Part shown: positions 23,270-35,113 of the stretch, piece after piece | How positions within the stretch are numbered: position 1 is the stretch's first letter | Layout: every line of letters starts with the position of its first letter | NCBI RefSeq assembly: GCF_002288925.2 | Contig: NW_022098001.1 | Location: 3,092,660-3,156,659 of the forward strand | Source of the DNA: Delphinapterus leucas | Taxonomy: Eukaryota; Chordata; Mammalia; Artiodactyla; Monodontidae | Direction of reading: 5' to 3' | Length of the DNA: 64,000 nt | Notes under the pieces: generated by a model | The model's database searches: none | Seen by the model: the letters and a program-made list of their open reading frames with translations, nothing else | What the model was told of the DNA's origin: nothing | Translations under genes and position numbers: made by a program

Positions 23270-23850
23270 CCCACCACGGCCTCCATGCATTTTTCCATGC
23301 AGCCAGTCATCTGTGGTCTCCTTGCTTACAACCCTCAGTAGCTCCCATTTCCCTGAGCACTAGGGGGCAAACACCTCACTGAATTGACAAGGCCATCCAT
23401 TGTCTGGCCCATGCCCATCTCTCCAATCTCATTGGATGCCCCTCTTTAATCATACGCCAGCCATATTGATTTTTTTTTTTTTTTAGTTCCTTTAACTTAT
23501 CTGCCATGATATCTCTGGTCATTGGGCCATCAAATATGGGTTCCTTGCTCTCTTCATCTTGATAATTCCTACTTATCCAGATATCAGTTTAAACATTTAT
23601 TGTGCAGGAAAACTAACCAGGTAGGCATTTCTAACATATTCTCCTACAGCTTTTTCCTCACATTGGAAAACTCCTGCAAGTCCATCAGGGTTAGTTGTTT
23701 AATTATCTTTCTACTCTCAAAACCATAAGCTTTCTGAAGGCAGGAGCCATAGCTCTGAGACCATCCCTTTATTCCCAAGGCCTAGAAAAAGCACCTAGTA
23801 CCTAGTAGGTCCTCAAATACTTGTTAAACAATAAGTAAATGGGGATTTTC
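23270..23850 (+). repeat. L2 LINE 3' end, plus strand, second part
   Basis: Collinear L2 blocks: 'ttacaaccctcagtagctcccatttccc', 'aaggccatccattgtctggccc', 'catacgccagccatattg', 'accataagctttctgaaggcaggagcc', 'agcacctagtacctagtaggtcctcaaatacttgtt'. It reaches the L2 3' terminus. A T run sits at 23469-23484. Confidence 0.85.
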
Positions 23851-24825
23851 ATCTCACATAACCTGGCCTTAGGTATAGGTGCATATTTATAAATAAAAGA
23901 AATTCATAGTTGTATTCAGAGTTATAACTATTGCCCTTTAGAGTCAAGTAATTCCAAAAAAGGAAAGTTCTCTGAATTCTTAAAAGAAAAATATGATTTA
24001 AAAAGTAATATATTCTGAAAGCTGAGGTCTTACGAAATCAAAAGGCATGTAGCTTATGGTGATGACTGAGAAATGCCACCCTTGAAGAAGCGTTCTGAGT
24101 ATAAAACAGAAACACATTCTTTCCTACTCCAGGGCACACACTTCTGAATCTTGATTCAGAGCCTGGAACTCAAAGACAAATTTTTATAAACTTGTCAGAG
24201 GTGATATACACTAGATTCTTGCATTAAGAAAGAAGTCAGACTAGGTGATCTTCAAGTCTGCTCCCAATTCAAGGTTTCTAAAATTCCATAAAAATATGAG
24301 GGGGTGGGTAGTGGTAGAATTATATAGGTTTCTTCTGTGTCAACTTAGGGTTTTTTGTCCTGGTGCCCTGGCAGTGACCTCGGAAGTTATGAGAAAATAT
24401 CATTGCAGATAGGGATACATGTGCACTGAGCAGTGCCCAGAAAAAGGCATAGGGTAGCACTGGGAGAATAATTTCGCTGTACAAGGCATCGACCTCTTGT
24501 CTAATGTTGGTGTTGGAAAAAATTATATTCAGAGATTTGATGGATTAAAGGTGTAATGTACAAACAAAACGTAAAATGCTTAAGATATTGTGTCTGTGTA
24601 TTATTAACCCATATAGATTCCTAAATGTGGTTTTCCACATATATCAACCAAAAACATTAGAGCAGTTTATGAAGAACGCCTTGTAAACATTAAAATGTAT
24701 TTTTGAAAACTTAATTAAAATTGAAACCCCAGGAATAACAAACAGCCCTTCATTCTTTCAGGATATCAGCACTGAATACCTTCTATTAGGAGCCTAAAAT
24801 TAGCTCTGCCGGTGGTGATGGGCGT
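23851..24825. other. Low-copy DNA, nothing recognised
   Basis: AT-rich; no exon, RNA gene or named repeat. Confidence 0.45.
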
Positions 24826-24829
24826 GCCC

Positions 24830-24990
24830 ATCTGCATATGACAGTCTGTGTCCTCAGAATACTCACAGTATAGTAGAAGAAACAGACATAGTGTAAATAC
24901 TTGTAATTCTGAGTAATGAGTATTGTCATAAAGCTATGTATGAACTACTATTCAGGAGCACTGGGTAGATGCCATGTGTTCTCTTTTAAT
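24830..24990 (-). repeat. L2 LINE fragment, antisense
   Basis: 'tcctcagaatactcacagtatagtagaagaaacagac' and 'attgtcataaagctatgtatgaactactattcaggagcac' follow the antisense L2 pattern ggagctcacagtctagt ... gtgctatgggagcacag. Confidence 0.55.
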
Positions 24991-25985
24991 TAGTTCCTTA
25001 AAAGGCCACAAAATGTTTCCAAATAGATGTTGGGTTGTATTACACATTCCCTCCCTCACATTTTAACATACCTGAAACACTGTTACATTACATGTGCATA
25101 TTGATTTTAAGTTGTAATCACATTTTCAAAAATGTTTAAAAGAGGAAAATATGTTTGCATAGAAATAACGAGATAATAAATTGAAGAAAACTGACAAGTG
25201 ACAGCCAAATCCCTCTTAGGTAGATAATTAAGTTAATGGGGAAACATAATTGCAGGTACATTTGATGAGTGATATGGATAGGAAGGTACACCCTCCACCA
25301 GTGATTGGGTTCTGGCTGGGCAAAATTTGGGGTGGGATGTGGGAATGGGGATAGCAGTATACAATTTAAGGAAATACTGAAAAGATTTGGAAGTTTCCAA
25401 GGCAAACCCAAGAGTGAGGGAAGCAAAAATGAAAGAAGGAGAGAATAGAGCAAAGTAGGGAAAAACTGTTTGGGAAATACTGTGAATCTCACCCTTTACA
25501 TGAGAATCCAGGAAGTTTCGTCTTGAATTTTGAAAGAAGGAGGGCACCTTTATGAAATGTAGGATACAAACAGGACTGGGCTCACGGGTATGCAACCTGT
25601 GATGTCACCCCATGCTTCGTTTAGTGCTCTGCTGTTGCTGCCTTGCCATTCTCAACCTTTGCGAGTGTATTTTTGAAGTGAAATCCAATGGGACGATGGA
25701 ACGTGTGTGAGCAGAGGAGACGTGCAATATGCATGTTGCCATTTCTTGCTGCCTCATTTGCATATAGGGAGGGATCTCAAAGTCCTGTGAGCATAGAAAT
25801 CCAGTGGGTCTACCACGTGTAGGACTTCGGCATGTCCTGTCTACTACTGAGTAAGTAGGGACACTAACAGCCCCTAGAAGACTCGCTTTCAATTCAAACA
25901 CAATTTTCAGAAAGTAGGCAATGGCACTCTAAGGAACAGAAATGTCCAAGAAATCCTATCACATACCTTATTTGTGTTGCTTCTC
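24991..25985. other. Low-copy DNA, nothing recognised
   Basis: Contains minus-strand frames of 98-120 codons at 25136-25595 and 25605-25901. They have no recognisable domain and overlap each other in different frames. I treat them as chance frames. Confidence 0.45.
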
Positions 25986-25992
25986 TGTATTA

Positions 25993-26750
25993 GCTGACCA
26001 CTTTTTTTTTCTTTTCCAATATGATTTATTACAGGATATTGAATATAGTTCCCTGTATTATACAGTAGGAACTTGTTATTTATCCATTTTATATGTAATA
26101 GTTTGCATCTGCTAATCCCAAACTCCCAGTCCATCCCTCCCCCACCTTTTCCCTCCCCCTTGGCAACCACGTGTCTGTTCTCTATGTCTCTGAGTCTGTT
26201 TCTGTTTTTTAGGTAAGTTCATTTGTGTCATATTTTAGATTCCATATATAAGTGATATCATATGGTATTTGTCTTTCTCTTTCTGACTTACTTCACTTAG
26301 TATCATAATCTCTAGGTCCATCGATGTTGCTGCAAATGGCATGATTTCATTCTTTTTTATGGCTGAGTAATATTCCATTGCATATATGTATACGTCTTCT
26401 GTATCTGTTCATCTGTCAGTGGAAACATTTAGATTGTTTCCATGTGTTGGCTATTGTGAATAGTGCTGCTATGAACATAGGGGTGCATGTATCTTTTTGA
26501 ATTACAGTTTTGTCCGAATATATGCCCAGGAGTGGAATTGCTGGGCAACTCTATTTTTAGTTTTTAAAGGAACCTTCATACTGTTTTCCATAGTGGCTGC
26601 ACCAATTTACATTCTCACCAATAGTGCAGGAGGGTTCCCTTTTCTCCACACTGTCTCCAGCATCTGGTTTTTTGTAGACTTTTTAATGATGGTGATCCTG
26701 ACCAGTGTGAGGTGGTACCTCATTGTAGTTTTGATTTGCATTTGTACAAT
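25993..26750 (-). mobile_element. 5'-truncated L1, 3' UTR and ORF2 end, antisense
   Basis: Poly-T-rich start, then the antisense L1 3' UTR ('ggatattgaatatagttccctgta', 'ctgctaatcccaaactcccag'), then the antisense ORF2 end ('ttttatggctgagtaatattccattg', 'gagtggaattgctggg', 'gtgaggtggtacctcattgtag'). It is cut off near 26750. The plus-strand 93-codon frame is merely antisense L1. A C-rich block at 26135-26159 makes the element's own strand G-rich. Confidence 0.92.
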
Positions 26751-27470
26751 GCTGTATCCCCATGATTTAGGCCAGTAACAAGCACTTCATGGGAACTCAT
26801 TATCTGTTGAAGAGAGGATTAAACGAACACTGGACAATTTATTAACGTGCTGTAGGTGCTGGTGAGTCTCCAAGAAGACTGAGTTCTTGTGTTTCGTGAC
26901 TTTGGGGAAACAAATTTTTAATCTTCTATACCACTGTAACCAGTCATTTTTCTCTATTATTTTTGTTGTTGTTAATTTTACTTTTTTTCCCCACCTCAAT
27001 TGTACTGAATCCCTTGTCACTGGAGAGTGGTGAGGTGTAGAGCACCACACTGCAGATACTTCAGGGATTCTAGAGGAGCTGTCAGGGGCTTGTATCCAGC
27101 AGCTTAGTCAAGCACTTGCCCTGATTAACACCTTTGGGTATTCTCAGCATGTCTATGGTTTTGTTTTTGGTGATAATGTTGACTTTTCTTGGGGTTCTTA
27201 ATCCAAGTGGCCTCTTCTGCTTCTGAGGTGCATTTGCATGTGAGAATTAGTCACTTAGCTTCAATATTAATACTCTTCCTTTAATGCAAGAAAGTCTGAT
27301 CTCACTCTATAAACTTTAGTCTAGCTATTAATACTAAGGACCTAAAAATTGGAAAATATCAAATATTTTTGTATATATCTTTTCCAACATAAAATTGTCT
27401 TTAGAAAATTATAAATGTGTAAAAGGGCTGATTGATATTTTTAATCTATTTAGTCAAAGTAACTTCTTCT
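26751..27470. other. Low-copy DNA, nothing recognised
   Basis: No named repeat, exon or RNA gene could be supported. Confidence 0.45.
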
Positions 27471-27474
27471 GGAA

Positions 27475-27965
27475 GCCAAACTGTGTATTTTCAGAATTCT
27501 TCTAATTGCAAAACAACAGAAACCCATCTCAAACAGTGTAAGAATACAGTGAAGAAACATAAAGATGGCTTCCAGGATATCTGTTTTCAGGGATTCAACT
27601 AATACTATAAGATTCTCTCTCTCTCTCTTTCCTTTTTTTCCTTCTTCAGCCAGTTCTTCTTATGGTACATGAGATAGCTCAAGACAAACCCTGACTCATA
27701 TCGTGTCAATTTATTGAGACCAATGGAAAGAGATAGCTTCACTATTATTTATGGTGAAAAGCTAGGGAAGAATTGTCCTGACTGAGATCCCATGCCCATT
27801 TCTTAACCAATCTCTTTGGCTAAAGGAAGAAATACTTTGATTGGGGTTTATGACCACCAGGACCACCCCTGCGATAGATGAATGGAGTGACTAGGGTTAT
27901 CTCAACCACAGAACCATGGGAAAGAGTGCTTCTTATACTGGAAATGTCTGCCATACCGCTCAATG
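27475..27965 (+). repeat. Unassigned ancient interspersed repeat, copy 1
   Basis: Starts 'ttgcaaaacaacagaaacccatctcaaac' and continues through a CT-rich block, 'gagatcccatgcccatttcttaaccaatctctttggc', and 'gaccaccaggaccacccc'. This resembles a dispersed mammalian repeat that I recognise but cannot name. A partial relative occurs at 38112-38400. Confidence 0.45.
27614..27650. repeat. (TC)n and pyrimidine-rich tract
   Basis: A ctctctctctctct run followed by mixed T and C, within the unassigned repeat. Confidence 0.9.
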
Positions 27966-28129
27966 TAAGCAATCATAAAGAATTCATTGGCCTATTATTT
28001 TCAATAACTATTTTAGGAAAGTTTTATGGTTTAGATCTCTAGAAAGAGAATGGCTTCCAGAAGCCAGGAGGCATAATTTGGCAGCAGAATGGGTACCCAG
28101 GGTGTGTTGATGACTGCTCTTTACAACAG

Positions 28130-28330
28130 GCAATGCTCACTATGCTATGTGACCACGCCTGCCTTCTCTTTAACCTTCAAAACAACCCTTTGAGATATAT
28201 GTTATTATTCCTCATTTGATGATTAAAAGAGTAAATTGACCTAGGTCACAAGCTTGGTCACCCAAGAATCAAAGCCCGGTTTTGAACCCAGATCTACTTC
28301 TGAAAACCATATGCTTTTCAACATATGGTA
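28130..28330 (-). repeat. MIR SINE, antisense
   Basis: 'accttcaaaacaaccctttgagatatatgttattattcctcatttgatgattaaaagagtaaattgacctaggtcacaagc...gaatcaaagcccggttttgaaccc' is in antisense MIR order up to the tRNA-like head. Confidence 0.88.
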
Positions 28331-29395
28331 ATGTTCTTACTTGGAGAATGTTGGTGCTTTGACAAAGCAAGCAGAGGTTTTCATTTTGTTTTGCTTTCCC
28401 TCTTCCTTTCCTCCAAGAAAAAAAGACATGTCACCTTTTAGATAGGAACTTTGAGAAAGTGATCCGTTATCAGAATCTAGGAACTGGAGGTCATTAGCAT
28501 TGAAAGCAGTAAGAAGCAGTAAGAAGGCCTTTGGTGAGGCACTTAAGATGGAAAATTTTCTTTTCCACTTATATCATAACATTAAAAGAATGGAGATTTG
28601 ATGAGATTTTCTACTTCTATATGTCATCAGCAAGTTTATTATTTGTCATGAATTTTATATTAATTAGTTGGTGTGGAAAGTCAGACTGTATTATTCATTA
28701 ATATAACAACCATTTATTGAATTTTTACTCTAAGGTAAGCATTAAAAAAAGAAACCTAAGGGCATAAAATATCTAATAAAACAGTCAAGATATAAACCAG
28801 TTTTAAAGCTAAAGTACAAAAGGAAAGACCAAAATTCAAGATCAACATTCAAAATTCAGCTAAATCAACAAAATCTCACAGGCCACCTCATGTGCTTTGA
28901 TGGTTCTCATCCTCCTAAATCTAGAGGAAGAATGTGTTACAGCCAAGTTTAGCTCTTGTTCTTCCTCCTACAAAATTACAGTAGACTATGAACTTGTGGT
29001 TTTTGTCCAAGTGAAAACTTCCCACGATTATGTTCCTGACATTTTACTATATATAAAAAAAATCTAATTTTGCTGCAGAAAAACAGGATTTCAAAATTAA
29101 ACCTGGGAGAGTGAATAGTACAAAATACACAATCTCTCAGTTATTTGCAGTGACCTTTAACGACACTTAGTCGGAGCCACCAAAGAGCAAAGTTCTTCAT
29201 TTTTAGTTTTTTTATTTAAAAAAGGATCTATGTATAAAGATCCAAAAGCCCCAAAGGGAGCTTGACAGAGTTGTTCAATCCAGAATAGAAATCATCAGGA
29301 TCCACAAATACTTATGCAGAGAAACCTGCATAGTTACTCAATTTCTACAGGAGTAAGTCCTAAATCTTAGGATGGCACACTGCGTTTCTTCTTTT
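28331..29395. other. Low-copy AT-rich DNA, nothing recognised
   Basis: 'caaccatttattgaatttttactctaaggtaagc' near 28707 could be an L2 or MIR tail remnant. Nothing else was recognised. Confidence 0.4.
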
Positions 29396-29399
29396 ATTT

Positions 29400-29662
29400 T
29401 TTCAGTTTTTAAAAAAAATTTTATTGGAGTATAGTTGCTTTACAATGTTGTGTTTCTGCTGTAGAGACTGTCATACAGAGTGAAGTAAGTTAGAAAGAGA
29501 AAAACAAATATTGTATAATATTGCTTATATGTGGAATGTAGAAAAATGATACAGATGAACTTATCTGCAGAGCAGAAATAGAGACACAGAAGTATAGAAC
29601 AAACATATGGATACCGAGAGGGGAAGGGAGGGTGGGATGAACTGGGAGATTGGGATTGACAT
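29400..29662 (-). mobile_element. L1 3' insertion with internal inversion
   Basis: The left part, about 29400-29465, is the antisense L1 3' end ('attttattggagtatagttgctttacaatg'). At about 29466 the orientation flips. 'gagactgtcatacagagtgaagtaagttagaaagag' to 29662 is sense L1 3' UTR, the same sequence that appears antisense at about 43130-43165. An antisense tail joined to a sense upstream segment is the structure left by twin priming during retrotransposition. Confidence 0.88.
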
Positions 29663-29739
29663 GTAGGCTCATTGAGTTTCCATGTTCAGGTTCCTACTTA
29701 CCTTTACATCTTATGCAAGTAATAATTTCTCACTTTTTC

Positions 29740-30168
29740 AGAACCTAAAGGCCTTGCTATTTCTGAATGTCATGCTGCTTTTTGCGTCTGTGCCTTTACT
29801 TACACTTATCCTTTTGGGCAAAAGTCTTTTTTACACTTTTAGAACTAGCAAACTCTAATACATTCTTCAAAATTTAATTCAAACAAAATTCAGGGTACTG
29901 TTACCAATGGAAAAAACTTAACCCAAGTGCCTGTTTTCCCAAAGTGTTTTTAAAAATTTGTTTGCATACCTCTATTACAGCTCTTTTATTACATTAATAT
30001 ATACCAAATTAAATTACATTAAATTAAGTATATTTAACTATATTTTACTTAGGGTCATTAGATTGCAAGTTTCTCAAGAGCCCTGTTTTATTCATATTTA
30101 TTGTCTCAAACCCTAAGAATGCCTTTTTATCACAGCAGGTGCCCAATTAATAGGTGGTTAATTAATTA
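29740..30168 (+). repeat. L2 LINE 3' end, plus strand
   Basis: 'aaaggccttgctatttctgaatg' through 'ttagattgcaagtttctcaagagccctg', 'tgtctcaaaccctaagaatgcc' and 'ggtgcccaattaataggtgg' follow the L2 3' order. Confidence 0.7.
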
Positions 30169-30179
30169 ATTACTTTCTT

Positions 30180-30440
30180 GAATATCTTAATCTAATATCA
30201 CATACAAAACACTATTGTAGTCACTCAAGATAAAAAGAGACATAAATAATGCCTCTGACTTCAGGAAATTTGCAATCTGCTTGCAAATGCAAGGTGCAGA
30301 AAATAATATTAATAATGACAAAAATAATAGAAAGTATTTATATAACACATACTATATGCCAGAGGGTATTCTAAGTGTTTTATGTGTATTAATTCATTTA
30401 ATCCTCATGATAGCCTCTCAGGTACTGTTAAACCTGTAGA
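30180..30440 (-). repeat. L2 fragment followed by MIR, both antisense
   Basis: 30180-30300 ('gcctctgacttcaggaaatttgcaatctg') resembles antisense L2. 30320-30440 ('tatttatataacacatactatatgccagagggtattctaagtgttttatgtgtattaattcatttaatcctcatgatagcc') is clear antisense MIR 3' sequence. Confidence 0.72.
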
Positions 30441-32220
30441 AACTGTTACATCTTAACTACTATAGCTCTGCTTTTATTTCTTTTCTGTATTGAGGCTCCA
30501 TGTAGAATTTTGTCCACTAGTAAAGTAAAGGTACTTTGAAAAACACTTATATGTGTAAGTAGATCAGATAAAAACAGAAAATAAAGTGGAAAGTGCCTTC
30601 TGAGATCATATACCTCCCTCTTTCTCCTGTTCCCCATGTTAACACAGACATCGCCACAGCCACTGTCAAGCTCTGGTGTAGTTAAGCTAACCCTTCCCTG
30701 GACTAGTTAGGAGATGTTCCCAAACTGTGCCTTTATTGACTGTCTCTGTTCTGGACCTCTCATTCCGTCTCCCTGCCCTGGTCAACAGGATGCTCAAATT
30801 TGTACTTGATCGCTTCTATTTCTTTTCTACTAACCCTCATTTAACCTTGGATTTGACACTAAGCACATGCTTCCTGAATCAGTTCAGATAAAACTCCTGC
30901 TTTGGCCTCGGACATCACACTGGGGCCAGTCCAGATCACCAGTATTCAGCAGAGAATCAGACATCTGCAGGGCCTTGAGTGGACCTATGGCGTTAGCATT
31001 TCATAGAGGTCCCAGCTTCTCTTTTATAAAGATTCTTGTGAGTTTTTTAAATGAACTGGTAGAAGTTTAAAACACTGCTGGATGTTTGGGCTCCAGAGGC
31101 TTATCTGCCAGCACCATTGAAACTGATTTTTCTGACATGTCATCTCTTCCAAACTCATGGAAGAAACAAATACATTGTCACACACCTCTTCTATTTCATT
31201 ATTCTTTTCCATTTTAGTATCTTAAATATAAGGCTCTATTTGTACATCGTATTGGTCTCAACTCCAGAAACCATGAAGCATGGGCTTTAAAATAGAGCCA
31301 CATAAGTTAAAATACAGCCAGGAAGTAGAAAATCTAATCAACAAGATCTTGAGGCCCTTAAATAAGGTTAAAAGACAAAGTGTCATCATAACATACCTAT
31401 GCAGTTGTCATAAGTAGCATCATATGTAGATTGTTAACAACGCTTAACAATATTATATGCTTAAGGTAGACTTAAGAATGCAGATATTCTAATATTACTG
31501 AAATCAGGCTTGTGTCTTGTGGAAACACATTTCCACTAGGCTTGAAAACTGAGCAAGAGACCCGAGTACCGCTAGATGGTAGAGGAGATGGGCTGAACAC
31601 AAAATGTGTAGAAAGGAGAAAGCTGGGAAAGAGACAAGAGAAAAATCGAGTCAGTTTAGCGTAAGCATCACATTCTGTGCCATCAAATCCAGTCGGCAGT
31701 CTGCTGTACTCTAAGGATAGTGAAAACCTTCTTGAGACAAGAATCGTGTGGTCTCTAAGGCCACAGGTAAGGTGTAAAAACCTCCGTAAGTAATCCCAAT
31801 GTAGGCTATCTCTGATATGCATTGGAGAAAGAACTATCAATCACATATGTAGCTTTAAAAAAAAAAAAGGTAAATTAGAGGAAATAATCTCAGAAAGATT
31901 ATATCTTCCCATACAGAAAACACAAAGAACAACATGCCTAATACCGATTCAATTCTTTTTAGGAAAAATTTGGGAGACTCTTAGTAGGGCTTGGAACTCA
32001 GGTGTCTAACCATATGTATCGTCTTACAGTTCTTTAAATATGCTTGTTTACTTTCTCCCTTTCTTCCTTCATCCCTTCATCCCTCTCTTTCACCCTCCCT
32101 CCTCTTCTACCTCCTTCAACAAATACTTACTAAATTCACATTCTGGGTTCGGAACTTTGATTGGCAGTTTATGTCTTTATGCACTATTTCCCCAAAAGTA
32201 ACAGCCCAGCCCACACTCCT
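30441..32220. other. Low-copy DNA with a polypyrimidine patch
   Basis: Contains a C/T-rich stretch at about 32043-32118 and a poly-A-like run at 31857-31869. The longest frame (122 codons, minus strand, 31840-31472) has no recognisable domain. Confidence 0.45.
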
Positions 32221-32229
32221 TGGTATATA

Positions 32230-32500
32230 TGCTTATACTCAGTGGGTCTTGAAGTCATATAGCCTTGAGTTGAACTGAGTTGAATTGAATTGTGGAATTG
32301 AATTCAGCTGTGAATCCAACTTGGGAAAATTACTTAATCATTCACCTGCTGTACCCTTCTCTGTAACCTGAGAATGATAGTTACATATCCATCTCCCAGG
32401 TGTGGGATAAATTTTAAATGAGAGAATCCATGTAAAAAGTTTAATGTTATACATGACATATAGGAATTGCTCAATAAGTCTTAGCTATTATTATCATTAT
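32230..32500 (+). repeat. MIR SINE, plus strand
   Basis: 'tcatatagccttgag...aacttgggaaaattacttaatcattcac...ctgtaacctgagaatgatagttac...gagagaatccatgtaaaaagtttaatg...ggaattgctcaataagtcttagctattatt' follows MIR order. A small GAATT/GAGTT run at about 32270-32305 interrupts it. Confidence 0.85.
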
Positions 32501-33020
32501 TGTTTTTAAGATTCATCATGGCCTCATTTTAAACCTCTATGAACTAGCCCCCAAGACTGAACTAACCTTCTTCCAGGGCCCCACAGCATTCTGTGTGTGG
32601 TCAACACAGAGATGTACCACTTAGATCTCCCCACAAAAAGGATTTGCTTCCCAGCTTACAGGGAGTGTGGGCCATCAGACAGCCTTCAGCTGACAGCTTC
32701 AGGGTCTGCATCATCCACAGAGAGCGACCTTCCCCAAGGTCATGCCCTTCCTAGGGCACCCCTACATCTGGCCACTGAGCAAAGTAAGAGATTTAAAGAC
32801 CCAACCTGGCATGGAACAGTTCTGATGGGCTATTAATACTCGTTCCAGAATGCTTTGCTGTGTTGGCCAACACTTTGGCAGACTGACATCAGTTTGGTTT
32901 TTCCCCCTGCCCAATTCTGTTTCCTCCCCCATCCTTTCACAGGTGTTCACCCCTAATAACCATCTTGACCCCAAAGTCCATCTCAGCACCTGCTTTTACA
33001 GAGCCTAACCTGAGACCACA
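32500..33020 (+). repeat. Unassigned ancient interspersed repeat
   Basis: 'gatgtaccacttagatctcc', 'agcgaccttccccaaggtcatgcccttcc', 'gacccaacctggcatggaacagttctgatgggctattaatactcgttccagaatgc' and the ending 'ttcacccctaataaccatcttgaccccaaagtccatctcagc' resemble a dispersed mammalian repeat known to me only by sight. The 79-codon frame at 32597-32836 lies inside it and is not treated as a gene. Confidence 0.5.
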
Positions 33021-33182
33021 TAGTAGCTGTGTTCTATTAGTTTACTTCTCTGACTCCCTGATGGACTGTATGATCCTTGAGAACAGAGAATGTATTATTT
33101 AGTTTTGTATCCCCAGCACCTAGCTAGTGGTGATTATATAGGAAACACTCAGTTAGGAGTTGTACATTGAATGAATGAAAAA
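33021..33182 (+). repeat. L2 LINE 3' terminus, plus strand
   Basis: 'actgtatgatccttgagaacagagaatgtattatttagttttgtatccccagcacctagc' followed by 'gaaacactcagttagg...tgaatgaatgaaa' is the L2 3' end. Confidence 0.82.
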
Positions 33183-34848
33183 TAACCATGGAGTCAGCTT
33201 GAAAGGAAAACTATTCTAAATGTGTTCAGGAAAATTGAATCATCATAAAAATAATTATTCTGTTTCATGTTAACTTAAAATGCTTCCCATGAATGAGGTA
33301 GACATTCTTAATAAACTGCATGTACAAAGGTAAAGGAAGCAAATTTTATCTGTGAACTCAACACTGCTCTGGATAGAATCCTCTTACCCTTTTAACAGCT
33401 GCAGAAACATTTTTTTTCTTTCCAGTGCTTACTACATATACTTGGAGGAATGAAATAACGAACAATGTATGGACGACATCTGGTGGCTCCCAGATAATGT
33501 TACATCTACCTTGCCTGGAGTCTGAGCCACAGGGCTTGATGATCATATTAGCCTGAATCTTTCCTTACATTGAAATCCTCCCCAAGATTAACATGGTCTG
33601 CCAGTGCTGGGAGGATGGGAATTATTAAACTTACCAAAGATGCCAATTGTGATGACCATTAACAGCCCCATTCTTTAAATCTTTTGATTTATATTGTCTT
33701 CAGAATTAATAATCATTCATCCAATTAAATGTTCTTGGTCTGGGCCTCTTGCCAATTTTATGTCATAGGAGGTGATAAGACCCATTAGCTATAAGCCTTA
33801 AATTAACCAGCATCAGACCCAAGGGAAGTGTGTTGCCCAAATGACCCACCTCCCTTCTAATTCCAAACCTTCATGACTGATGCTGGAAAATATCTTTATT
33901 ACATTCCTGTTTTTCTGGTCAACAAGACAGACTTAAATGCTACAATGAATAAAGCTTAAGATCTCATGATACTATTTCAACTTTTGTAAAGTTAGATTTT
34001 AAAAATGTACATTTTAAAAATCAAATGTTATATAAACTTATACAAACAGAAAACATCTAGAGGTAGGAAGAGTAGAATAAAAATCATAGAATATGTGCTG
34101 TTGATGATACTGTTACAATAACACATTCTGGTGACCAACACATTGACCTGACTAAAAACTACTCTGAGAAAAGGAAGAGCAAATTTTTATGATTTGTTAA
34201 CGGGTAGCAGGACTAAAGGTGAGATTATGTTGATTTGCATTATTTGGATAATTGACTTTATTTTTATCCTTGATTTTGCATGTATTCTTATAGCTTTTGT
34301 TGAAAAAATTTAAATAGCTTATGGACATGCGGCTCATACATCAGGGAAACTAGGAGAAGAATCAAATCAAAATTTCGGAAACATTTGCTGAATAGCTGCA
34401 GATTCTTTAGGAAACAAGAGAGACCCAGTAAAGCTAGAGTAATGTTTGGTGCAGTTCACGTAGATTTGAGCATATGCTACTTTGTAATGGGCTAAACTGT
34501 GGACTTTTCTTTGAACTACAAATCTTCAAAAATAAGAACTGATGAAAAGGGTCAGCAAAGTTAAATCACCATGGAAATCCAGGCAGTTTTACACTCTTCA
34601 CTTTCAAAGTTGACAAGTGTCATTGGGTTGAGGTCAACATTGGTATTCCAATAAGAATGTAATCTGCATTCCTTATAAATAAAGCTTAACAAACATTTTT
34701 AGAATATTTTATTAATGAAAATTTCAACATAACCTCAATCTTTTGAATTTCCTTCTACTATCAATAAACATGAAGTCTTTTTCTCCAAAAATGATACTGC
34801 AAAAGATATCTTTATTGGTTTTCATCTTGGCACATGAATTGGCTAAAT
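33183..34848. other. Low-copy DNA, nothing recognised
   Basis: A 1.7-kb stretch; no named repeat or exon. Confidence 0.45.
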
Positions 34849-34863
34849 TAAAATTACCAGAAT

Positions 34864-35099
34864 CGGGCTTCCCTGGTGGTGCAGTGGTTGAGAGTCCGCC
34901 TGCCGATGCAGGGGACACGGGTTCATGCCCTGGTCCGGAAAGATCCCACATGCCGTGGAGCAGCTAGGCCCGTGAGCCATGGCCACTGAGCCTGCGCGTC
35001 CAGAGCCTGTGCTCCGCAATGGGAGAGGCCACAACAGTGAGAGGCCCACGTACCACAAAAATAAATGAATAAATAAATAAAAATAAAATAAAATAAAAT
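34864..35099 (+). mobile_element. CHR-type (CHR-2-like) SINE, plus strand, with AAATA tail
   Basis: A full young copy starting cgggcttccctggtgg. The body matches the other copies. Its tail is not pure A but aaataaat and then aaaat units (about 35056-35099). A 14-bp target-site duplication, aaaattaccagaat, lies at 34850-34863 and 35100-35113. Confidence 0.96.
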
Positions 35100-35113
35100 A
35101 AAATTACCAGAAT

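Noticed and set aside
25136..25901. Minus-strand frames of 98-120 codons
   Set aside because: They overlap each other in different frames, have no recognisable domain, and there is no sign of exon structure or codon preference.
26497..26778. A 93-codon plus-strand frame with hydrophobic segments, like a small membrane protein
   Set aside because: It is the antisense strand of an L1 ORF2 end; the same kind of frame recurs at 43.2, 57.8 and 61.6 kb wherever that L1 segment is present.
31472..31840. A 122-codon minus-strand frame
   Set aside because: No motif, no homology that I can recognise and no splice context; one frame of this length is expected by chance in 64 kb.
32597..32836. A 79-codon plus-strand frame, serine-rich
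   Set aside because: It lies within what seems to be an ancient dispersed repeat and has no recognised domain.
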